Origin: Bacillota bacterium
GTDB lineage: Bacteria > Bacillota > Clostridia > Christensenellales > CAG-138
Direction: 5' to 3'
Length of the DNA: 64,000 nt
NCBI GenBank assembly: GCA_023400985.1
Contig: JAEXEN010000018.1
Coordinates: forward strand, 1-64,000
The notes beneath the pieces are model-generated. The model made no database searches, was not told the DNA's origin, and worked only from the letters and a program-made list of their open reading frames with translations. Shown here piece after piece: positions 1 to 8,205 of this stretch (positions are counted from its first letter, which is position 1; every line of letters starts with the position of its first letter). Position numbers and translations under genes: made by a program.

Positions 1-12
1 GTTCCCATTCGA

Positions 13-44
13 CAAACAAGCGTTCCTTCGGGGACGCTTGTTTG
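13..44 (+). terminator. Intrinsic terminator of a gene left of the window
   Basis: Bases 13-26 pair with 31-44 around a TTCG tetraloop, with a single G-T wobble, and the second arm runs into a T-rich stretch. This is the form of a Rho-independent terminator. It probably ends a plus-strand gene lying outside the window. The T tract is interrupted, so it may be leaky. Confidence 0.65.
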
Positions 45-110
45 CTTGTAAAAATATTCCCGCCATTCTGCGGCATATCCATAATTGAATATTTGTTTCC
101 CGGAGCTAAT

Positions 111-986
111 ATGGTCATTCGTCTGAACATCCGAAAGATACTTCTTGTTATGGGCGCCTGCGCGGCCCTGATCCTTTATGCGCTGTCGTTTGCGAACATG
201 TATGACAAGGTGCAGGCGGCCTCCACAGGCGCGAAGGAGGGCGTTTTTCTTCCCATCATCATGTATCACGGCATCCATAGAACAAACGCCGAGACAGGCG
301 CCTATATCATCTCGGTCGATACGCTGGAAAACGACTTTCGCTACCTCAAGGAAAATGGCTATACAACCGTCCTTATGGGCGATCTGGTCGATTATATCAA
401 TGAAGGGATAGAACTGCCTAAGAAGCCCGTGATGATCACCTTCGACGACGGAGAGCGCAACAACATGGTCTATGCCGTGCCGCTTCTCCAAAAATATGGG
501 ATGAAAGCGATCTTTTCGGTGGTCGGAACGTTTACGGAAAATGCGTCCGAAACAAATTACCGCGACGACGACTATTCTTATTTGACATGGGAGGATATTG
601 CGGAGCTTAAGGAGCTTTCCTGTATCGAGGTCGCCAACCACAGCTATGGAATGCACGCATGGGGTGGCAGGCTCGGCTCCATGAGAAAGATGTTTGAATC
701 CGAGGAAGATTATAAAAAATCGCTTTGGGATGACGTAACAAAGCTGCAAAATGCTCTGGCCGAGCGCTGCGGGGTGCTCCCCGTCACATTCGCTTATCCG
801 TACGGCTTAACGAGCCCGGGCAGCGAAGACGTCCTCAAAGAAATGGGCTTTTGCGCCACCTTGGTATGCCGCGAAAGCCCGAATTACATTGCACGCGATC
901 CCGACGAACTGTACCGCCTGAACCGCTATAACCGCGACGGAGGGATGAGCACCGAGGCGTTCATGGCACGCGCTTTAAAGCCTTAG
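111..986 (+). CDS. Polysaccharide deacetylase (NodB domain), membrane-anchored
   Basis: A 291-residue protein expected to remove N-acetyl groups from a cell-wall or exopolysaccharide substrate outside the membrane. An N-terminal hydrophobic segment (about residues 8-27) acts as signal anchor. The NodB motifs are visible: TFDDG with the two catalytic/metal aspartates, NHSYGMH with the metal-binding histidines, and TFAYPYG. The H-x4-H spacing resembles PgaB/IcaB-type deacetylases, but the substrate is unknown. I chose the ATG at 111 because CCCGGAG lies just upstream; an in-frame start at 42 would add 23 residues without a ribosome site. It stands alone and converges on the methyltransferase gene with a 4-base gap. 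Confidence 0.85.
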   Translation: MVIRLNIRKILLVMGACAALILYALSFANMYDKVQAASTGAKEGVFLPIIMYHGIHRTNAETGAYIISVDTLENDFRYLKENGYTTVLMGDLVDYINEGIELPKKPVMITFDDGERNNMVYAVPLLQKYGMKAIFSVVGTFTENASETNYRDDDYSYLTWEDIAELKELSCIEVANHSYGMHAWGGRLGSMRKMFESEEDYKKSLWDDVTKLQNALAERCGVLPVTFAYPYGLTSPGSEDVLKEMGFCATLVCRESPNYIARDPDELYRLNRYNRDGGMSTEAFMARALKP

Positions 987-990
987 GGCT

Positions 991-1794
991 TTAAAGCTTC
1001 CTGCCGATATAAAGAAAGTGTTCCGCAAAGGAAAGCAGGTTTTCGCGCTGGCAGGTGGCGACCGCAAATTTGAGATAGGCCTGATAAGCCTCCTCGCCCT
1101 GCGATTGAAGCGCTTCGTACCAGGGGGAGAATATGCCCTCGCTCGATAGATAATGGAGCTTTTTCAGCGGAAATTGCTCCATGAACGGCAGCACATCCTG
1201 CTGACGGATGAAGTAGGCGTCCGTGAACGCCATGCCGGAGAAAGGCAGATCGTCCTCCATATACTTATAATCCGCCTGTACCTCACGCTTAAGGATGGCC
1301 TCCGGCATTTCCCTCAGATAATAGAGGATACCGGCATAAGAGGCAATGAACGACACGCTCAGCGTCCCATTCGGTTTGAGAAGCGAAAGGCAGGCGTTTA
1401 CAGCCGCGATACGGTCGCTTTCCTCGAGCAGATGGTACATGGGGCCCATAAGGAGGATATGGTCGAAGCGCTCGCCTTTGAGTGCGCTCAGATCGCGCGC
1501 GTCTCCCGAAAGCGTGCGCAGCGACAGCCCGAGTTCCTGCGCCTTATTCTTCGCAAACGCCACGTTGCCCTCGGAAAGGTCATACAGCGTCACGTCGCAG
1601 CCGCGTTCGGCAAGCCAAAGCGAATAGCGTCCGGGGCCGCCGCCGCAATCGAGCACCTTTTCACCGGACTTCAAGTACTTGGCGATGAAATGGCGGTTGA
1701 TATCGAACTCGAAACGGGCCGCCGCAAGCCTGTTCCATTCCTCTTCCACGCTGCCGTCGTAGAATTTTTTAACGGTTTCGCACGATTGCGTCAC
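991..1794 (-). CDS. Class I SAM-dependent methyltransferase
   Basis: A soluble 267-residue methyltransferase of the small-molecule class. Motif I is LDCGGGPGRYS (about residue 48), followed by an acidic residue at the end of the second strand (TLYDLS) and a DHILLMGPMYHL segment typical of motif IV in this family. The acceptor cannot be read from the sequence. GTG at 1794 is preferred because GGGAGG sits about 8 bases upstream of it. An ATG at 1824 would extend the protein by ten residues, but that extension encodes the ribosome site itself and has no Shine-Dalgarno of its own. Monocistronic, converging with the deacetylase gene. Confidence 0.8.
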   Translation of the reverse strand: MTQSCETVKKFYDGSVEEEWNRLAAARFEFDINRHFIAKYLKSGEKVLDCGGGPGRYSLWLAERGCDVTLYDLSEGNVAFAKNKAQELGLSLRTLSGDARDLSALKGERFDHILLMGPMYHLLEESDRIAAVNACLSLLKPNGTLSVSFIASYAGILYYLREMPEAILKREVQADYKYMEDDLPFSGMAFTDAYFIRQQDVLPFMEQFPLKKLHYLSSEGIFSPWYEALQSQGEEAYQAYLKFAVATCQRENLLSFAEHFLYIGRKL

Positions 1795-1824
1795 ATCGCT
1801 CACCTCCCGAAAAGTAAATTTCAT

Positions 1825-2040
1825 CTATGCTAACACAATGTCGTGCGGCGCGTCAAGGCGGAGCATAGAATATATTTTCTATTGCTTAAAATCTATATTT
1901 TCAGCCGATTGGCCGATGGCATTTGTCAGCCGCGATAATAATCAAAGCGTTTATAAAGCGTGAGGAAAGAGTTTGCTGAAATCATAGATAAGGCGATATA
2001 CGACGATGAAGAGGCGATTTGAAACTGGGCTGTGTGGTGA
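1825..2040. other. Gene-free stretch with a possible coding remnant
   Basis: No full gene is supported here. Bases 1960-2022 read in one frame as a 20-codon acidic peptide (VRKEFAEIIDKAIYDDEEAI) closed by TGA. It has no convincing ribosome site, and the same frame is closed by stops upstream, so it may be the tail of a decayed gene. The remainder is A+T-rich spacer. Confidence 0.3.
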
Positions 2041-2066
2041 AAGTGTAGTGAAATTTCACTACACTT
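2041..2066. repeat. Perfect 26-bp palindrome
   Basis: The half-site AAGTGTAGTGAAA is followed immediately by its exact reverse complement, with no spacer. Such a gapless palindrome suits a dimeric repressor operator or a copy of a dispersed palindromic repeat. It lies between a decayed stretch and the terminator of the tRNA/6S unit, and no regulator gene adjoins it. Confidence 0.6.
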
Positions 2067-2076
2067 GGGGCAAAGC

Positions 2077-2112
2077 AAAAGCCCCGGACCCTAGAGAGGA
2101 TACGGGGCTTTT
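2077..2112 (-). terminator. Intrinsic terminator of the tRNA-Val/6S/tRNA-Gln unit
   Basis: AAAAGCCCCG (2077-2086) and CGGGGCTTTT (2103-2112) form a perfect 10-bp stem around a 16-base loop. Read on the minus strand it follows tRNA-Gln by 4 bases and ends in a T run, so it is the natural end of the RNA unit. Confidence 0.8.
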
Positions 2113-2116
2113 CCAT

Positions 2117-2190
2117 TGGCTGCGGAACTAGGATTCGAACCTAGACAATACGAGTCAGAGTCGTAGGTGCTACCATTACACAATTCCGCA
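2117..2190 (-). tRNA. tRNA-Gln (anticodon CUG)
   Basis: This 74-base gene folds as a full cloverleaf. The acceptor TGCGGAA pairs with TTCCGCA, the D stem is GTGT/GCAC, the anticodon stem is TACGA/TCGTA with loop CTCTGAC, and the T arm is CTAGG-TTCGAAT-CCTAG. The discriminator is G and the CCA end is encoded. The U1-A72 pair with G73 is the classic glutamine identity set. It is the last gene of the minus-strand RNA unit. Confidence 0.95.
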
Positions 2191-2208
2191 ACAAATCTTT
2201 TGAAACTT

Positions 2209-2380
2209 ATCCCGGGATGCCGTCTACCCCAGTTATAAAATACCCGCCTCTTGGCAGGTGGGTGCGTCGTGGCGGCTTCTGCTTACCAAGCAAACGAAGG
2301 TGGCATCCGCCTAACCAACAAGCGCTCCCGGCATTACTCTGTGGGTTTATAACCAAAGCATAACGCACATCACAGGATGG
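2209..2380 (-). ncRNA. ssrS: 6S RNA
   Basis: An RNA of about 172 bases between two tRNAs that matches the 6S layout. A closing stem pairs ATCCTGTGATG at the 5' end (2378-2368) with CATCCCGGGAT at the 3' end (2219-2209), with one mismatch. The 5' bubble strand carries TTATAAACCCACAGAG. The middle has TTGTTGGTTAGGC and CAGAAGCCGCC, and the 3' half has CACGACGCACCCACCT with a small hairpin, in the order I recall for the E. coli RNA. 6S RNA binds the housekeeping RNA polymerase and represses it in stationary phase. Its 5' end abuts the CCA of tRNA-Val, so it is probably released from a tRNA precursor. No covariance search was possible. Confidence 0.8.
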
Positions 2381-2457
2381 TGGTGGGATTAGTTGGGATC
2401 GAACCAACGACCTCTACGATGTCAACGTAGCGCTCTGACCAGCTGAGCTATAACCCC
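2381..2457 (-). tRNA. tRNA-Val (anticodon GAC)
   Basis: A 77-base cloverleaf: acceptor GGGGTTA/TAATCCC, D stem GCTC/GAGC, anticodon stem CTACG/CGTAG with loop TTGACAT, variable loop AGGTC, T arm GTTGG-TTCGATC-CCAAC, discriminator A and encoded CCA. Anticodon GAC reads GUC and GUU codons. It is the first gene of the RNA unit and lies close behind the promoter at 2475-2502. Confidence 0.96.
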
Positions 2458-2474
2458 TCGCTTTCGCAAATTCT

Positions 2475-2502
2475 ATTATACATGGAATCCGCGGCATTGC
2501 AA
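2475..2502 (-). promoter_or_regulatory. Sigma-A promoter of the tRNA/6S unit
   Basis: On the minus strand a -35 box TTGCAA and a -10 box TATAAT are separated by 16 bases. The -10 ends about 17 bases before tRNA-Val. An A/T-rich stretch upstream of the -35 would suit an UP element, as expected for a stable-RNA promoter. Confidence 0.75.
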
Positions 2503-2590
2503 GTGGAATTTTTTTTATATGGCGTTTGTGGTATAATCATATTATAGTAGGAAACTGTCACAAACGCTGAGGAAAAAAGGGGCTTTGGGC

Positions 2591-3133
2591 ATGTCATATT
2601 TCTCCGACAGCTTTACAAAAAATAAGCTTATCATCCTATATGTGCTTCGTGAACTCGGTGCGGAACTGACCCGCGAGCAGCTCACGACGCTTTCGGGCGA
2701 GCGGGAGCTGATGCCTTATTTCGATCTGCAAAACGCCGTTTCGGAATTGGAGGAGGAAGGGCTTTTGGCGGCCGTGCCGCGCGCGTTCGGGCAGGCTTAC
2801 AGCCTGACTTCAAGCGGCCGCGAAACCGTCGATATGTTTGCCGAGCGCCTGCCGCTTTCGCTGCGGGAGGAATTGCAGGAGCATGTTGCGCTCAGCGGCG
2901 GTAAGGTATTGCGGAGTGCGCAGTATTCTTCCGGCATGGAGAAACTCCCGTCGGGAACGTACCAGATAATGCTTAGGGCGCTGGAGGGCGACAACGAGAT
3001 CGTTTCCCTCAAGCTCTTGCTGCCGGACGTGGAAAGCGCAAGGCTTGCGTGCAGGCAATGGGAGAATCGGGCAGGCGATATTTACCGTTTCGTGTTTGCG
3101 TCGCTGCTGGACGGCTCACAGGAAAACACCTGA
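2591..3133 (+). CDS. DUF4364 family winged-helix protein
   Basis: A 180-residue protein of the DUF4364 family, common in Clostridia and thought to be DNA binding because its N-terminal half folds as a winged helix (about residues 8-80: NKLIILYVLRELGAELTREQ, then a YSLTSSGRE wing). The C-terminal half is a mixed alpha/beta region of unknown role. I prefer ATG 2591 because AAGGGG lies 9 bases upstream; TTG at 2585 would add two residues. A -10 element TATAAT sits at 2532-2537, back to back with the tRNA promoter. Targets are unknown. Confidence 0.78.
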   Translation: MSYFSDSFTKNKLIILYVLRELGAELTREQLTTLSGERELMPYFDLQNAVSELEEEGLLAAVPRAFGQAYSLTSSGRETVDMFAERLPLSLREELQEHVALSGGKVLRSAQYSSGMEKLPSGTYQIMLRALEGDNEIVSLKLLLPDVESARLACRQWENRAGDIYRFVFASLLDGSQENT

Positions 3134-3138
3134 AAGCA

Positions 3139-3582
3139 TTACAGATAGTCGATCATGCGGCCGATATTTTCCCGCTCCTGCTCAATGAATTTACGTGCGA
3201 GCGCCGTCGCCGCTTCCTCCGCTCCCGCAAAGATGCGCATACCGGCTGCAATCTCGACGATGTTTGAGAGACTTGCTTGCATCACCATCTCCGCCATATG
3301 CGAGGGGGTGTTGTCGATGCGAAGGTTCACTTGCAGCGCTATGCGTGCGCTGATATCGCCGATGCCGCTCGTCGGCTTTTTTCTTTTGGCGGCTTCCGCG
3401 TTCTCCGTTTTGAGATGCTCCCGCGTTTCGCGGAGCATGTCGTGGCAGCTCGCAAATTGTTCCGCCAGAGCGTTGCGAAAACTCCCGTCCTCGCTTTCGC
3501 GGATAAGCGCGGCGAGCGTATGCTTTTGGAATCGCGCGTTTTCATGTATTTGATCGATCAGATCTAAGGTATCGGTTTCCAT
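3139..3582 (-). CDS. Conserved helical protein of unknown function
   Basis: A 147-residue, almost wholly alpha-helical acidic protein without signal peptide or membrane segment. It resembles small ferritin-like or four-helix-bundle proteins often annotated as hypothetical in Clostridia: an N-terminal LDLIDQIHENARFQKHTL helix, then helices centred on a SHMAEMVMQASLSNIVEI segment. Metal-ligand spacing is not convincing, so no enzymatic role is claimed. The start at 3582 is fixed by AAAGGAG 5 bases upstream; the longer frame to 3723 would cover the neighbouring promoter. It converges with the DUF4364 gene, with only 5 bases between stops. Confidence 0.75.
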   Translation of the reverse strand: METDTLDLIDQIHENARFQKHTLAALIRESEDGSFRNALAEQFASCHDMLRETREHLKTENAEAAKRKKPTSGIGDISARIALQVNLRIDNTPSHMAEMVMQASLSNIVEIAAGMRIFAGAEEAATALARKFIEQERENIGRMIDYL

Positions 3583-3618
3583 ATAACTCCTTTTAGAGAG
3601 ATTCCCCCTTACCTTAAG

Positions 3619-3647
3619 TTGCCCAAAATCGCGGGATATATTATAAT
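3619..3647 (+). promoter_or_regulatory. Promoter of the topoisomerase operon
   Basis: TTGCCC and TATAAT are separated by 17 bases. The implied leader before the topoisomerase B start at 3756 is about 100 bases, long enough for some post-transcriptional control, but I see no known riboswitch in it. Confidence 0.7.
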
Positions 3648-3755
3648 GGGTTTTAGAAGGTTTTTTAGGTAAAATGCGGCGCAAGCACCAAGATGTTCCG
3701 CGTGCGTGCGTGCGTTTCCACAAAATGTGGTATTTTCTTTTTGGACGGAGGAAGC

Positions 3756-5729
3756 ATGGCGAAAGACTATAGCGTAAGCGATATCAAGGTGATGGAGGGG
3801 CTGGAAGCCGTTCGCGCGAGGCCGGGTATGTACATCGGCAGCACGGGTACGCGAGGCCTGCACCATATGCTTTGGGAAATCGTGGATAACGCCGTGGACG
3901 AGGCGGCAAACGGCTATGCAGACGAGATCTCCGTAACGCTGCACCGCGACAACACCGTGACCGTACAGGACAACGGCCGCGGCATCCCCGTAGGTATACA
4001 TGAAAAGTACGGCATCAGCGGCGTGGAGCTCGTATTTACGCGGCTGCACGCAGGCGGCAAATTCGGCAACAGCTCCTACGGCTATTCGGGCGGCCTGCAC
4101 GGTGTGGGTGCGTCTGTCGTGAACGCGCTTTCGGAATTCGTAGAGGTGGAAGTTTGCACGGAAGGCCGCATATACGAGCAGAAGTTCAGAAGCTATATCG
4201 ACGCAAACGGCAAGACCGTTTCCGGACAAGCTATGGGGCCTCTTGCGGAAACGGGACGTACGCGCAAGCAGGGCACAAGGGTAACGTTTTTGCCGGACGC
4301 GCGGGTGTTTGAAACGCTGCAAATGAATTTCGATACCATAGCGAAACGCCTGCGCGAGCTTGCTTACCTCAACAAGGGCGTGCTTTTCAGGCTTGAGGAC
4401 CAACGCGAATGGGGCAACAAGAAAACACGCGAGTACAAATACGACGGCGGCCTGAGCGATTTCGTGAAATACCTCAATGAGGATAAAACGGCCGTTTACG
4501 ATACGCCTATCTGCTTCAAGGGTGAAAAGGACGGCATCATCGTGGAGGTCGCGCTGCAGCACAACGACGGCTATACCGAAAGCATTTTCTCCTATGTGAA
4601 CAACATTCCAACCACCGAGGGCGGCACGCACGAAACGGGTTTTAAGGCGGCGCTCACCAAGGTGCTTAACGACTACTGCCGCAAGTGCGATATTTTGAAG
4701 GATAAGGACTCGTCCCTTGCCGGCGAGGATTTCCGCGAAGGGCTGACGGCCATCCTTTCCCTGAAAATGCATACGATACAGTTCGAGGGCCAAACCAAGA
4801 CCCGCCTCGGCAATACCGAGGCGCGCACCGCCGTGGAAAGCGTTGTGACCGAGAAGCTTGCGCCGTATCTGGAGGACCTTAAAAACGCGGACACCGCGTC
4901 TAAGATCACCGAAAAGGCCATGCAGGCCGCCAAGGCGCGCGAAGCCGCGCGAAAGGCAAAGAGCGTGGCGCGCGAAAAAAACAAGCTCGAAAACGCGCCG
5001 CTCGTCGGCAAGCTCTCAAGCTGCACGGGCCGCGATCCTATGCTCAACGAGCTTTTTATCGTAGAGGGCGACAGCGCGGGCGGCAGCGCCAAGCAAGGCC
5101 GCGACAGGCGCTTTCAGGCGATACTGCCACTAAGAGGCAAGCCGCTCAACGTAGAGAAAAAACGCCTCGATCAGGTGCTTGCAAACGAGGAGTTCCGCTC
5201 CATGATCACCGCCATCGGCACGGGCATCGGCGAGGATTTCAACATCATGAACATCAAATACAACAAGATCATCATCCTCGCGGATGCCGATCAGGATGGC
5301 GCGCACATACGAGCCATCCTTCTGACATTCTTCTACCGCTATATGCGCGAGCTCATCACCGACGGGCATGTGTTTATCGGTCTGCCGCCGCTATATAAGG
5401 TGCAGCGGGGCACGACCGTGCGCTATGCCTACTCCGACGAGGAGCTTCAGGAAACCATCGCGGAGGTGGGCAAGGGCTACGCGCTTCAACGGTACAAGGG
5501 CTTAGGTGAAATGAATCCCGAACAGCTCTGGGAAACCACCATGAACCCCGATTACCGCTCGCTCGTGCGCGTGGATATCGAGGACGGTGCGGACGTGGAG
5601 CACATGGTCACCATCCTCATGGGCGATAAAGTCGCCCCGCGCAAGGAGTACATCAGCGAGTTCGCCAATTTCAACAAGATCGACACGTTTGAAGACAGGA
5701 TACCGACGACCGCGGGGGAGGGGGCATAA
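3756..5729 (+). CDS. parE: Type II topoisomerase subunit B (ParE/GyrB family)
   Basis: The 657-residue ATPase subunit of a heterotetrameric type II topoisomerase, which passes one duplex through another. The GHKL ATPase domain has ARPGMYIG, DNGRGIP and a GLHGVGAS lid; a transducer domain follows. The TOPRIM domain begins near residue 434 with EGDSAGGSAKQGRDR and has LADADQDGAHIR near 507. The C-terminal QRYKGLGEMNPEQLW is near 577. The length suits a Gram-positive enzyme with no insertion. The start follows GGAGGAAGC. The partner gene begins 3 bases downstream. Second B/A pairs away from the origin are normally topoisomerase IV, so parE is preferred over gyrB, but this is not certain. Confidence 0.85.
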   Translation: MAKDYSVSDIKVMEGLEAVRARPGMYIGSTGTRGLHHMLWEIVDNAVDEAANGYADEISVTLHRDNTVTVQDNGRGIPVGIHEKYGISGVELVFTRLHAGGKFGNSSYGYSGGLHGVGASVVNALSEFVEVEVCTEGRIYEQKFRSYIDANGKTVSGQAMGPLAETGRTRKQGTRVTFLPDARVFETLQMNFDTIAKRLRELAYLNKGVLFRLEDQREWGNKKTREYKYDGGLSDFVKYLNEDKTAVYDTPICFKGEKDGIIVEVALQHNDGYTESIFSYVNNIPTTEGGTHETGFKAALTKVLNDYCRKCDILKDKDSSLAGEDFREGLTAILSLKMHTIQFEGQTKTRLGNTEARTAVESVVTEKLAPYLEDLKNADTASKITEKAMQAAKAREAARKAKSVAREKNKLENAPLVGKLSSCTGRDPMLNELFIVEGDSAGGSAKQGRDRRFQAILPLRGKPLNVEKKRLDQVLANEEFRSMITAIGTGIGEDFNIMNIKYNKIIILADADQDGAHIRAILLTFFYRYMRELITDGHVFIGLPPLYKVQRGTTVRYAYSDEELQETIAEVGKGYALQRYKGLGEMNPEQLWETTMNPDYRSLVRVDIEDGADVEHMVTILMGDKVAPRKEYISEFANFNKIDTFEDRIPTTAGEGA

Positions 5730-5732
5730 ACC

Positions 5733-8150
5733 ATGGCGAAGAATACGGACAAGCCCACGGCTACGCTCGGGGAGACCATCATTTCAAAAACCATGGACGA
5801 GGTGATGCACCAGTCCATGCTGCCCTATGCGGAATACGTCATATTGGAACGCGCGCTTCCACGCGTGGAGGATGGCTTAAAGCCCGTGCAGCGGCGCATC
5901 CTTTATACCATGAGCGAGCTTGGCCTAACGCCCGACAAGCCGTATAAAAAAAGCGCGCGCATCGTGGGCGACTGCTTGGGCAAATACCATCCGCACGGCG
6001 ATACCTCCGTGTATGACGCGATGGTGCGCATGGCGCAAAGCTTCAATATGCAGGCGCCGCTCGTGGACGGCCACGGCAACTTCGGAAGCGTCGACGGGGA
6101 TACCGCCGCCGCCATGCGCTATACCGAGGCACGCATGGCCCCGCTGGCGCTCGAGCTACTGCGCGATCTCGACAAGGATACCGTGAAGTTCGTTCTGAAC
6201 TTCGATGATTCGCTCAAAGAGCCCGATCTTTTGCCGGGCCGTTTTCCGAACCTTCTTGTGAACGGCGCGACGGGCATCGCGGTGGGGCTTGCCACCAACA
6301 TACCGCCGCATAACCTAAGCGAAACCATCGACGCCGTTCTTCTTCGGATGGATAAGCCCGACGTGTCGCTCGACGAGGTGATGAATGTGCTTCCGTGCCC
6401 GGATTTCCCGACGGGCGCGTATCTTATCCGCTCTGGCGAAATACGCGCCGCCTACGAAACCGGCCGCGGAAAGCTGACCATGCGCGCGCACGCGGAGATC
6501 GAAACGCTCAAAAACGGCAAAAAGCTCATCGCCGTGGCCGAGTTTCCGTATCAGGTAAACAAGGCAAAGGCACTCGAGGATATCCTGAAGATCAGTCAGG
6601 AGAAAAAGCTTTTGTTCTCGGGCATCGCGGACATACGTGACGAATCCGACCGCACGGGCATCCGCGCGGTGATCGAGGTCAAAAAGGACGCGGACGCGGA
6701 AAAGATACTCCAATATCTCTACAAATATTCCGATCTGCAGCTTACCTTCGGCGTCAACATGGTGGCCATCGCCAACGGCAAGCCGCAGCAGATGGGACTA
6801 TTGGAGATACTCGATCATTATATCTGTCATCAGGAGGATGTGGTGACGCGCCGCACGCGTTTCGACCTTGAGGCCGCAAGAAAGCGCGAGCATATCCTGG
6901 AGGGGCTCACCATCGCCGTTTTGAACATCGACGAGGTAATCGCGCTTATCCGCGCCTCCAAAACGCCCAAAATCGCCAAGGAGGGGCTCATGGAGCGCTA
7001 CAAGCTTAGCGAGATACAGGCGCAGGCCATCCTCGACTTAAGGCTGCAGCGTCTCACAAACCTCGAACTGATCGCTATCGAACGCGAATACAAAGAGGTC
7101 AAAAAGCTGATCGAGGAGCTTCTTTCCATCCTCGATTCGCCTAAAAAGCTGCGTGCGGTCATTAAAAAGGAACTTCTTGCCATCAAAGAAAGCTACGCCG
7201 TACCGCGCCGCACGAGGCTCATTGACGGTGAAACGGAAATCGTGGTGGAGCAAAGCGACCTCAAGGTCGTGGAGGACGTCGTGGTGGCGCTTTTAGGTGG
7301 CGACAGGTTCCGCCGCACACCCAAACGCCTCTTTGGTGCGGAACTGCTCGAGGGAGAAAACGTAACGGCGCTCCTCGATACGGATACCGATAAAAAGCTT
7401 AAGCTTTTCAGCAACCTCGGCAACGCTTTTACGCTTGGCGTAGAGGAAATCGCGGAAACGCGGCAAAACGCCAAGCCCGTGTTCCTCAACTCGCTATTAA
7501 CCCTCGAAAAAGGCGAGCATATCGTGAGCTGCTTTGAGGAAAGCGGGGAAGGCGAGCTGTTCTTCTTTACAAAGCAGGGGCTTGTGAAGCGCACGCAGGC
7601 AGCGGAATATGTAACCAAAACCAAAAAGCTCGGCGCGATTTCGCTCAAGGGTGGAGACGAGCTTTTGGGCGTGCAGAAAAAGGCCGAAGCGAGTATACTT
7701 CTCGTCACCGCGCAGGGCATGAGCATACGCTTTGAAAGCGAGAGCGTACCGCAGATGGGGCGTGTGAGCGCGGGTGTGAAATGCGTGAAGCTTGAAGAGC
7801 ACGATTCCGTAGTATTCTTTACGCAGCTCAGCGACGAGGGAGAGATACTCATCATCACCGACCGCGGCTACGCAAAAAGGAGCTTCGTGTTCGATCACGA
7901 GCTGCAGGGCCGCAACGGAAAAGGCCTCAAGGCATTTGATTTCAAGAGAAACGGTTCCAACGGCACACGCGTCGCAGCGGCGTTTTATGTGCGCGAGCCC
8001 TTCGATTTCGTGGTGGAGCAGGCGCACGGCACGAATACCGGTTTCAATACCGAGCAGGTGTTCATCGACAACCGTGCGGGCAAAGGAAGCCTTCTTGTGA
8101 TGAGCATACTAGACGACGTTGTGACAGCTGCATACAGGAAACAATCATAA
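5733..8150 (+). CDS. parC: Type II topoisomerase subunit A (ParC/GyrA family)
   Basis: The 805-residue DNA cleavage subunit. The winged-helix core holds the active tyrosine in AAMRYTEAR (Tyr130). The quinolone-determining segment [12 protein letters not shown] has Thr where E. coli GyrA has Ser83 and Asp at the position of Asp87. A long coiled coil follows and a C-terminal beta-pinwheel begins near residue 490. Near residue 725 the pinwheel carries QGRNGKG, which resembles a degenerate GyrA box, so a gyrase-like activity cannot be excluded. It lies 3 bases after the B subunit in one operon and begins after a GGGGGAGGGGGC-rich stretch. Confidence 0.85.
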   Translation: MAKNTDKPTATLGETIISKTMDEVMHQSMLPYAEYVILERALPRVEDGLKPVQRRILYTMSELGLTPDKPYKKSARIVGDCLGKYHPHGDTSVYDAMVRMAQSFNMQAPLVDGHGNFGSVDGDTAAAMRYTEARMAPLALELLRDLDKDTVKFVLNFDDSLKEPDLLPGRFPNLLVNGATGIAVGLATNIPPHNLSETIDAVLLRMDKPDVSLDEVMNVLPCPDFPTGAYLIRSGEIRAAYETGRGKLTMRAHAEIETLKNGKKLIAVAEFPYQVNKAKALEDILKISQEKKLLFSGIADIRDESDRTGIRAVIEVKKDADAEKILQYLYKYSDLQLTFGVNMVAIANGKPQQMGLLEILDHYICHQEDVVTRRTRFDLEAARKREHILEGLTIAVLNIDEVIALIRASKTPKIAKEGLMERYKLSEIQAQAILDLRLQRLTNLELIAIEREYKEVKKLIEELLSILDSPKKLRAVIKKELLAIKESYAVPRRTRLIDGETEIVVEQSDLKVVEDVVVALLGGDRFRRTPKRLFGAELLEGENVTALLDTDTDKKLKLFSNLGNAFTLGVEEIAETRQNAKPVFLNSLLTLEKGEHIVSCFEESGEGELFFFTKQGLVKRTQAAEYVTKTKKLGAISLKGGDELLGVQKKAEASILLVTAQGMSIRFESESVPQMGRVSAGVKCVKLEEHDSVVFFTQLSDEGEILIITDRGYAKRSFVFDHELQGRNGKGLKAFDFKRNGSNGTRVAAAFYVREPFDFVVEQAHGTNTGFNTEQVFIDNRAGKGSLLVMSILDDVVTAAYRKQS

Positions 8151-8168
8151 CACGGTTAGGCTTTGCAT

Positions 8169-8204
8169 AGGCTTTAGCAACAACATGTTGTAGGAGCCTA
8201 AAGC
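8169..8204 (+). promoter_or_regulatory. Hairpin covering the ribosome site of the SSB-like gene
   Basis: TAGGCT (8169-8174) can pair with AGCCTA (8195-8200), or in another register GCTTTAG (8171-8177) with CTAAAGC (8198-8204), with ACAACATGTTGT stacked inside. The TAGGAG ribosome site at 8191-8196 is inside the structure. This could tune translation of the next gene; it is a structural inference only. Confidence 0.35.
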
Positions 8205-8205
8205 T

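Noticed and set aside
1960..2022. 20-codon acidic peptide
   Set aside because: No ribosome site and no room for a full gene. Kept only as a possible remnant in the intergenic note.
2207..2407. 66-residue frame across the tRNA/6S unit
   Set aside because: It runs through structured RNA genes, and the nucleotide pattern is explained by the 6S and tRNA folds.
3609..4793. Long minus-strand open frame opposite the topoisomerase B gene
   Set aside because: It lies opposite a gene with every GyrB/ParE motif, has no ribosome site and matches no family. Long antisense frames are expected in G+C-rich coding DNA.
3756..8150. Assignment as the genome's main gyrase (gyrBA)
   Set aside because: No dnaA, dnaN, recF or other origin genes are nearby, so topoisomerase IV is the better default. 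The GyrA-box-like motif keeps the question open.
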